NCBI GenBank assembly: GCA_964558655.1
Contig: CAZLEX010000019.1
Span: 1 to 29,240 of the forward strand
Length of the DNA: 29,240 nt
Direction: 5' to 3'
Source of the DNA: RGIG6353 sp964558655
GTDB lineage: Bacteria; Bacillota; Clostridia; Oscillospirales; SIG627
Shown here one piece after another: positions 24,570 through 29,240 of the stretch (position 1 is its first letter; each line of letters starts with the position of its first letter). Made by a program: the position numbers and the translations under genes. The notes beneath the pieces are model-generated. The model was not told the origin of the DNA and did no database searches. It was given only the letters and a program-made list of their open reading frames with translations.

Positions 24570-25433
24570 ATGAAAATAGGTGTTAGCTCATATTCGTTTT
24601 CTCAATATACAAGTTCCGGGAAGATGAATTATTTCGATGTTATCGATAAAGCACACGAAATGGGCTTTGACGGCATAGAATTTGCGGGTATGCCTGTCGA
24701 AGAGTACGAAGAAAAACTTAAAGTCGCAAAACAGCTTAAGGAACACGCCGATAAAGTAGGTATAGAGGTTTCGGCTTATCTTACAAGCGGTAATTTTGTT
24801 CACGATACGGCAGAGGGACTTGAAAACGAAATTGCCCGCCTGAAGAACGAAATTAAGGTAGCTTCCGAATTCGGCGTTAAACTTATGAGGCATGATATAC
24901 TTTGGAAAATGCCTCCTCACCGCACTTTCGATTCCATTATTCCGGAAATCGTTCCCGCAATAAGAGAAGTTACGGAGTACGCGTCACAGTTCGGTATCAA
25001 GACTATGTTTGAAAATCACGGAAGAATAGTACAGGATACCGACAGGGTCGAAAAACTCATCGACGCAGTTGGGAATTCCAATTTCGGCCTTTTGGTCGAT
25101 ATCGGCAATTTTATGTGTGCCGACTTGGATAATGTCGCTTGCGTTTCACGGCTTGCAAATCTTGCTTTTCATGTTCATCTTAAAGATTTTCGCAAGTATG
25201 ATTATTATTCAAATTATTCTCTTAAAAACACTTTCAGGACACGCGGACAGAACTCGCTTTGCGGATGTGCGGTAGGTGACGGAGACGCAAGAAGTGCACA
25301 GTGTATGGCGATTCTTCGCGATCAGGGCTACGACGGATTTTTGAGCCTTGAATATGAAGGTCCGGAAGACTGTATTGAGGGAATTCAAAAAGGATTGAAT
25401 TTTTATAGAAAATGGGAGGCAGAAAATGTATAA
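24570..25433 (+). CDS. Sugar phosphate isomerase/epimerase-like TIM barrel protein (1)
   Basis: A 287-residue xylose-isomerase-like barrel (AP endonuclease 2 superfamily). Metal-site residues of this fold are seen in MFENHGR (Glu), DIGNFM (Asp), FHVHLKD (His) and LSLEYEG (Glu). The N-terminal MKIGVSSYSFSQY and FDGIEFAG are also typical. ATG 24570 has AAGGAG six bases upstream, and the gap to the dehydrogenase is only 35 bases, so it is in the same operon. It overlaps the next barrel gene by 8 bases. Such proteins epimerise or isomerise keto-sugars or inositol derivatives. Confidence 0.88.
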   Translation: MKIGVSSYSFSQYTSSGKMNYFDVIDKAHEMGFDGIEFAGMPVEEYEEKLKVAKQLKEHADKVGIEVSAYLTSGNFVHDTAEGLENEIARLKNEIKVASEFGVKLMRHDILWKMPPHRTFDSIIPEIVPAIREVTEYASQFGIKTMFENHGRIVQDTDRVEKLIDAVGNSNFGLLVDIGNFMCADLDNVACVSRLANLAFHVHLKDFRKYDYYSNYSLKNTFRTRGQNSLCGCAVGDGDARSAQCMAILRDQGYDGFLSLEYEGPEDCIEGIQKGLNFYRKWEAENV

Positions 25434-26283
25434 TTTTCCTATCGGAGCGTTGCTCGATTCATTTAAGCTTGAGACATACGAGGCTGTAAAAAAAGCCGCA
25501 AGCATCGGAGTAAAAGGACTTCAGATGCACGCTGCATGGGGAGCAAACAGATTTGATACACTGGTCGGCAGTGCCAGACGCGATCTTCTTAATTTTGTAA
25601 AAGACAACGGGCTGTGCTTTTCGGCTCTTTGCGGAGATTTCGGAAAGGGCTTTTGGCGTCCGGAACTTAACCGTCAGTTAATAGACGATTCAAAACGGAT
25701 TATGGATATGGCTTGTGAGATGGAAACCAACATAGTTACCACTCATATAGGAGTGGTTCCGCAGGATCCCGCAAACGACAGATATAAAATAATGCAGGAA
25801 GCTTGCTATGAACTTGCACAGTATGCCGATTCAATGGGAGGACATTTTGCCATTGAAACAGGTCCCGAGACAGCGGAAGTCCTTGTCGGATTTCTCGATT
25901 CTCTCGGTTCTACCGGAGTGGCTGTCAATCTTGACCCTGCAAATCTCATGATGGTTAAACGCGACGATCCCGTAAAGGCGGTACATACTCTTAAGAAGTA
26001 TATAGTTCATACTCATGCCAAAGACGGTATAAATCTTAACCCGAATTGTGTTGCCGAAGAGATATACGGAATAACGATACGGCATGACGATTGGGACGGT
26101 AAACCCGATTTCAAAGAAGTGCCTCTCGGTACAGGCAGTGTTGATTTTCCGAATTATTTGAAAGCACTTGATGAAATCGGTTATAAAGGTTTCCTTACCA
26201 TAGAGCGTGAGTGCGGAGATAACCCCGCAGACGATATAGTTGCCGCTGCCGATTTTCTCAGAGACACTATGGCAAACAATTAA
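25426..26283 (+). CDS. Sugar phosphate isomerase/epimerase-like TIM barrel protein (2)
   Basis: A second barrel of the same superfamily, 285 residues, with IETGPE (Glu), VNLDPANLM (Asp), VHTHAKDG (His) and TIERECGD (Glu) as the metal-site set. It is clearly diverged from the first copy, so the two likely act on different intermediates or form a hetero-pair; this is inference. GGGAGG lies 6 bases before ATG 25426. It is the last gene of the operon and is followed by a strong terminator. Confidence 0.88.
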   Translation: MYNFPIGALLDSFKLETYEAVKKAASIGVKGLQMHAAWGANRFDTLVGSARRDLLNFVKDNGLCFSALCGDFGKGFWRPELNRQLIDDSKRIMDMACEMETNIVTTHIGVVPQDPANDRYKIMQEACYELAQYADSMGGHFAIETGPETAEVLVGFLDSLGSTGVAVNLDPANLMMVKRDDPVKAVHTLKKYIVHTHAKDGINLNPNCVAEEIYGITIRHDDWDGKPDFKEVPLGTGSVDFPNYLKALDEIGYKGFLTIERECGDNPADDIVAAADFLRDTMANN

Positions 26284-26297
26284 TTTTTTAAATAACG

Positions 26298-26330
26298 AGA
26301 GCATACAGATTATTCTGTATGCTCTTTTTT
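26298..26330 (+). terminator. Intrinsic terminator of the AraM-like operon
   Basis: A perfect 12-bp stem (AGAGCATACAGA / TCTGTATGCTCT) with a TTAT loop is followed by a run of six T. It lies 14 bases after the last stop of the operon and directly before the convergent phosphodiesterase gene. Confidence 0.92.
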
Positions 26331-26843
26331 CTAAAGAGATTTGCGTTCAAATTTTCTGTCGCAAAATATACAGTATCCGCATGATGTCTCTTCTTTCGGA
26401 ATTGACACGGATCCCGGATTTACATAGATATATTCGTCATGTTCAAGATACTTGCACACATGAGTGTGACCGTTTAACAGCACTGCGTGTTTTTTAAGCG
26501 GCGGTAGATTATCTTCATTGAATATATGACCGTGTGAAGCAAACACTTCCGTGTCTTTGTCGCATATTATGATATAATCGGCAAGCATGGGAAATTCAAG
26601 CATCATTTGGTCAACTTCACTGTCGCAATTTCCGCGAACGGCACAAATAACATTTTTGTATCTGTTAAGCATTTTTGCAACCTCACTCGGAGAATAATCA
26701 AGAGGTAATTGATTTCTCGGACCGTGATAAAGCAGGTCTCCGAGTAAAAGTATTCTGTCAGCTTTTTCTTCTTCAAAAGCGTCAATCATCTTTCGGCACC
26801 AATAGGCAGAACCGTGTATGTCGGACGCAATAAACCATTTCAT
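26331..26843 (-). CDS. yfcE: YfcE-like metallophosphoesterase
   Basis: A 170-residue calcineurin-like phosphodiesterase. The metal-site residues are all visible: D8 and H10 (SDIHGS), D36 (LLGDLLYHGPRN), N72 (RGNCDSEVD), H104/H106 (SHGH) and H126/H128 (NGHTH), with the family end VNPGSVSIPK. YfcE enzymes cleave phosphodiester substrates in vitro; their natural substrate is uncertain. ATG 26843 has GAGG about 11 bases upstream. The AraC gene ends 102 bases upstream of it on the same strand, so it may be co-transcribed or have its own promoter; none was clear. Confidence 0.92.
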   Translation of the reverse strand: MKWFIASDIHGSAYWCRKMIDAFEEEKADRILLLGDLLYHGPRNQLPLDYSPSEVAKMLNRYKNVICAVRGNCDSEVDQMMLEFPMLADYIIICDKDTEVFASHGHIFNEDNLPPLKKHAVLLNGHTHVCKYLEHDEYIYVNPGSVSIPKEETSCGYCIFCDRKFERKSL

Positions 26844-26945
26844 TTTCGGCAGTTCCTCATTTCATTAAAACTTTTTATACCGTAATTATAGCATATTTTT
26901 TGTTTCGTTCAATTGCTTTTTTATAATGTAGTAAAATCATATATT

Positions 26946-27764
26946 TCAAAAATTTTTTAATGTTTTTTTGTAAGCATGTGGTGTTTGACCGTATGTTTTA
27001 TGAAACAGACTTATAAAAGCGGAACAATTCGAAAAACCGCTTTTTTCCGAAGCTTCTGTTACACTATATCCTTCGGATAAAAGTTTTGCCGCATTTGACA
27101 GTCTTTTTTTCTTAATATATGAGGTTGGAGATACATTTAAAAATCGCATAAAATACCTTTCCAAAGTATTTATGCTTACATTTACTTCTTTTGATATTTC
27201 GCTAATACTTATTGGATATAACAGATTATCGTTGATATATGTCAGAGCATTTACAATAATGTCCGGATACGGCAAGATCGGTTTTTCGGGTGCTGTGGCA
27301 CTGTTAATCAAGTCAATTATTTTGAAGAAGTTGAAGTATTTTTCAAACTGAGAATTTGCTTCGGATGTCATTTTTTTACATATGGAAACCAGTTCATCTG
27401 TTTTATCCTTTTCAAGTATCAGTAGATTGTTATCGCCGATCTTTCGGTTGTAAAATTTATCGAAAAGATATTCATTGCCAATAGCGGAAAAAAGAATCCA
27501 AAAATGTTTATGCAGTTTGTTACTGTGGTATACACAGTGATGATATTCAAAAGGTCGTGTTATTATTATGCTGCCGGGAGTTATTGGATAAATATTGTTT
27601 TCTACCGCAAATGAAACATCACCGCTTAAATTTATATAAATCTCACATTCGTTGTGAATATGTGAATCAAATACATTTTCGGCTGAATGTGAATCCAGTT
27701 CTATATATGTTGATTTTACTTCGAAGGGGTGTATCGCTTGGAAGTAATTTTTTTGAGAAGACAT
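26946..27764 (-). CDS. AraC-family transcriptional regulator
   Basis: A 272-residue regulator with an N-terminal cupin sensing domain (HSAENVFDSHIHNECEIY and PGSIIITRPFEYHHC) and a C-terminal pair of helix-turn-helix motifs (ISISEISKEVNVSINTLERYF and VTEASEKSGFSNCSAFISLF). The cupin usually binds a sugar or glycoside signal. ATG 27764 has GAGGTG upstream. It diverges from the EamA-type transporter gene, the typical layout of a regulator controlling its neighbours, and the shared spacer holds a palindrome. The next intact sugar genes lie on the other side, so it may also control the AraM-like operon. Confidence 0.92.
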   Translation of the reverse strand: MSSQKNYFQAIHPFEVKSTYIELDSHSAENVFDSHIHNECEIYINLSGDVSFAVENNIYPITPGSIIITRPFEYHHCVYHSNKLHKHFWILFSAIGNEYLFDKFYNRKIGDNNLLILEKDKTDELVSICKKMTSEANSQFEKYFNFFKIIDLINSATAPEKPILPYPDIIVNALTYINDNLLYPISISEISKEVNVSINTLERYFMRFLNVSPTSYIKKKRLSNAAKLLSEGYSVTEASEKSGFSNCSAFISLFHKTYGQTPHAYKKTLKNF

Positions 27765-27801
27765 TTTTTAACACCTCTAATATATAATTGTATTTATGGT
27801 G

Positions 27802-27831
27802 ATTATACTATACTTTTGGGTGAAAAAGCAA
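27802..27831 (-). promoter_or_regulatory. Promoter of the AraC-type regulator
   Basis: On the minus strand TTGCTT (plus 27826-27831) and TATAAT (plus 27802-27807) are spaced by 18 bases, about 40 bases before the regulator's start codon. Confidence 0.6.
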
Positions 27832-27837
27832 TATAAA

Positions 27838-27856
27838 TATCAAATATTTTTTGATA
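27838..27856. promoter_or_regulatory. Palindrome in the divergent spacer, possible operator
   Basis: TATCAAA (27838-27844) and TTTGATA (27850-27856) form a 7-bp inverted repeat around a five-base centre. It lies between the regulator's -35 box and the transporter's ribosome binding site, a natural place for a regulator site. AraC proteins more often bind direct repeats, so another protein may be involved. Confidence 0.35.
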
Positions 27857-27886
27857 CACTGTAGAAAACGATTGGGAGGTTGTATA

Positions 27887-28757
27887 TTGAAATATTTAAT
27901 GTTGACATCATCGTCTTTGCTTTTGGCGATAGATTTTGCACTTAACAAGATATACCAAAAATTGAGAGGGAACTCGCCTGAAACATCTTTGTTTTTCAAT
28001 TCGGTTGTAGGATTTGCAACGGCAATCGCTTTTTTTGCCGTTAATGGCTTCAAGTTGTCCTTCTCCATTTACTCTGCATTTGCGGCTATGCTTATGAGTA
28101 CTGCGGCAATGAGTTATAGTTGTTTGGGGGTTCGAATTTTAAAGCAGAGTTCCATGACGATTTACAGTTTGTTTTTAATGACGGGCGGAATGGTATTACC
28201 GTATATATGGGGACTGATTTTTTTGAATGAAACATTCAGCACTATCAAAACTGTGGGGCTTGTCATAATAATATGCGGAGTTTTTTTATCGAATTTCAGC
28301 GGTGAAAGAATAAAAATAAAACAAATATTGATGTGTTTGGCAGTATTTTTTTTAAAACGGATTTGTAAGCATTATATCCAAGATGCATCAAATTGAAACA
28401 AATTATAAATGCGTAAATACGATTGAGTTTGTTATACTGGGTGGAATATTTAAGTTCTTTATCGCCGGTGTTCTGTTTTTGCTTTTAAAAAACAGAAAAG
28501 GACAGCAGAAAGAAAAAAACAATTTTTTAAAGTCATTGATTATAATTATTTTATCGGTGGCAGTAGGCGGAATTTCATATTTTTTACAGCTTTACGGAGC
28601 AAAATCAATGCCGGCTACCGTATTGTATCCGTTTATCACGGGCGGAAGTATAGTTTTTTCAACACTGATCGGTGCGTTTCTATTTAGGGAAAAGCTTTCC
28701 CGAAAGTTGATTGTCAGCTTAGTACTATGTTTAATCGGAACAATTATGTTTATATAA
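27887..28757 (+). pseudogene. EamA/DMT-type transporter broken by a frameshift
   Basis: Starting at TTG 27887 (GGGAGG seven bases upstream) the first frame encodes about five membrane helices and ends in FFLKRICKHYIQDASN at 28396. The second frame from about 28354 reads NGFVSIISKMHQIETNYKC and carries the remaining helices (GGISYFLQLYGAKSMPATV, STLIGAFLFREKL) to 28757. Joined across a run of eight T and four A at 28346-28357, the two make one normal 10-helix drug/metabolite transporter of about 289 residues. One extra base in that run explains the break. It is therefore either a pseudogene or a homopolymer sequencing error. Confidence 0.85.
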
Positions 28758-28776
28758 AAAATAAGGAGGAATTTTT

Positions 28777-28971
28777 ATGGATTGTTTGGAAAACAACAAA
28801 AGATTTTCGTTTAAATTAAACGGAGAAAATGTATGGGATTTGGAATTTAACACTGAAATCTCATATGAAGGAAATACAGTTACTACTGTATATCGGTTTG
28901 GCGATGAAATCAAAGTTACAAATATTTTAAAAAAATACGATAAGTACGGAGCATATGCTCATGTACGGTAG
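28777..28971 (+). pseudogene. Truncated N-terminus of a GH36-like glycosidase gene
   Basis: ATG 28777 follows AGGAGG seven bases upstream and lies 19 bases after the transporter. The 64 residues (MDCLENNKRFSFKLNGENVW, then DLEFNTEISYEGNTVTTVYRF, then VTNILKKYDKYGAY) look like the start of an alpha-galactosidase-like protein, which would normally continue to about 700 residues. After KYGAY the reading becomes AHVR and stops, and the following DNA is unlike the gene. The family call is from memory of such N-termini and is moderate. The gene seems cut by an insertion at about 28950-28960. Confidence 0.5.
28945..28967. repeat. Palindrome at the probable insertion junction
   Basis: GAGCATATGCTC (28949-28960) is a perfect 12-bp palindrome. 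It is flanked by a further imperfect match, GTAC on each side (28945-28948 and 28964-28967). The sequence to its left reads as the truncated glycosidase, the sequence to its right as the foreign leader. It may be an attachment or recombination site, or a chance restriction-type palindrome. Confidence 0.4.
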
Positions 28972-29080
28972 AGAAGCACCAACAAAAAACATACAAGGAC
29001 AGCCACCCCACCGCTATTCCGAGCAAATGGGTATGGTAGAAAAATTCACAGCCGTATGCTATAATAAGACCATAATTTGA
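28961..29080 (+). CDS. 39-residue ORF in the inserted leader
   Basis: ATG 28961 opens a frame of 39 residues beginning MYGREAPTKNIQGQPPHRYS and ending CYNKTII. No ribosome binding site is visible just upstream, so it may be the remnant of a longer gene or the end of the element rather than an expressed peptide. Its GC content is higher than in the interrupted gene, a sign of different origin. Its 3' end overlaps the extended -10 promoter. Confidence 0.35.
   Translation: MYGREAPTKNIQGQPPHRYSEQMGMVEKFTAVCYNKTII
29057..29065 (+). promoter_or_regulatory. Extended -10 promoter of the inserted cassette
   Basis: TGCTATAAT (TG at 29057-29058, TATAAT at 29060-29065) forms an extended -10 box with a weak -35 (TAGAAA, 29037-29042; 17-base spacing). 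Transcription would start near 29072 and run rightwards into the hairpin below and then to the gene beyond the window. Confidence 0.65.
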
Positions 29081-29083
29081 GCA

Positions 29084-29128
29084 GCGGCGAACTGGCGGGA
29101 TAATCGCCAAGTCGCCGCTTTTGTTTTT
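29084..29128 (+). terminator. Leader hairpin with T-tract, probable attenuator
   Basis: GCGGCGAACTGGCG (29084-29097) pairs with CGCCAAGTCGCCGC (29105-29118) with two mismatches, followed by TTTTGTTTTT. This is an intrinsic terminator placed directly after a promoter and before a strong ribosome binding site, the arrangement of transcription attenuation as known for tet(M)-type and some other resistance gene leaders. Confidence 0.75.
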
Positions 29129-29182
29129 GAAATTATTTTGAACCCCATAAAGAAAAAGTTTTAATTCCATGTGACGTAGAGC

Positions 29183-29240
29183 ATGGTTTTGTGGTGTATT
29201 AGAGTGAAAGGCCTTGAAGCTCTGAAAAAAGGAGGGATAC
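29183..29240 (+). promoter_or_regulatory. End of leader and ribosome binding site of the next gene, off the window
   Basis: GGAGGG at 29231-29236, preceded by six A, is a strong ribosome binding site, and a start codon would fall just past the last base. A short frame starting at ATG 29183 (MVLWCIRVKGLEALKKGGI) stays open to the window edge and could be a leader peptide, though it covers the ribosome binding site and has none of its own. CCATG/CATGG (29168-29172 with 29183-29187) is a small inverted repeat before it. Confidence 0.45.

Overview
The window looks like a chromosomal segment of a low-to-mid GC, anaerobic, gut-type Clostridia (Oscillospirales/Ruminococcaceae-like). This rests on strong AGGAGG-type ribosome binding sites, dense short-overlap operons, a dockerin/BspA-type surface protein, small Clostridia-style proteins and Clostridia-type versions of housekeeping genes. 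The lineage is inferred from gene style; no marker gene was searched. No tRNA, rRNA, CRISPR array, transposase or integrase gene was found.

Layout. (1) 1-3308: the 3' part of a very large surface protein with a dockerin remnant, InlB-type repeats, a stretch that reads like an aerolysin/ETX-MTX2 pore-forming domain, BspA-like leucine-rich repeats and a glycine-rich tail. Its 5' end appears frameshifted or is cut off by the window. (2) 3309-3814: a gene-poor spacer with two hairpin terminators, a broken mini-ORF and a possibly structured uvrB leader. (3) 3815-12390: a tight operon uvrB-uvrA-radical SAM-DUF2344-YfbR-like 5'-nucleotidase-HAD phosphatase, closed by a bidirectional terminator. (4) 12438-18053: a Cys-rich mini-membrane protein (minus), metG-tatD, rpe, a 50-residue protein on the minus strand whose stop overlaps the rpe stop, and lnt, which seems to start at ATA. 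(5) 18061-21383: rsmA (minus), divergent from ribF and a D,D-carboxypeptidase-like gene with an altered third motif. (6) 21380-23059: a minus-strand pair, a membrane-anchored protein followed by ruvX, whose apparent start codon is ATC. (7) 23272-26283: a probable sugar or polyol catabolic operon, made of a glycerol-1-phosphate dehydrogenase (AraM/EgsA) homologue and two xylose-isomerase-like TIM-barrel proteins. (8) 26331-29240: a YfcE phosphodiesterase, an AraC-type regulator, a divergent EamA-type transporter broken by a frameshift, and a truncated gene resembling the N-terminus of a GH36-type glycosidase. That gene stops abruptly at an unrelated leader with promoter, terminator-like hairpin and strong ribosome binding site, which runs off the window edge and looks like the left end of an inserted, perhaps resistance-carrying, cassette.

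How the genes work together. The uvrBA operon joins excision repair to nucleotide and phosphoglycolate clean-up. The metG-tatD and rpe-lnt regions are ordinary housekeeping. The right-hand third is accessory carbohydrate metabolism, and its last two genes appear to have decayed before or after an element landed there. The points most worth checking are the pore-former-like domain, the two apparent non-canonical start codons, the altered carboxypeptidase motif, the small genes, and the insertion junction at about 28.95 kb.
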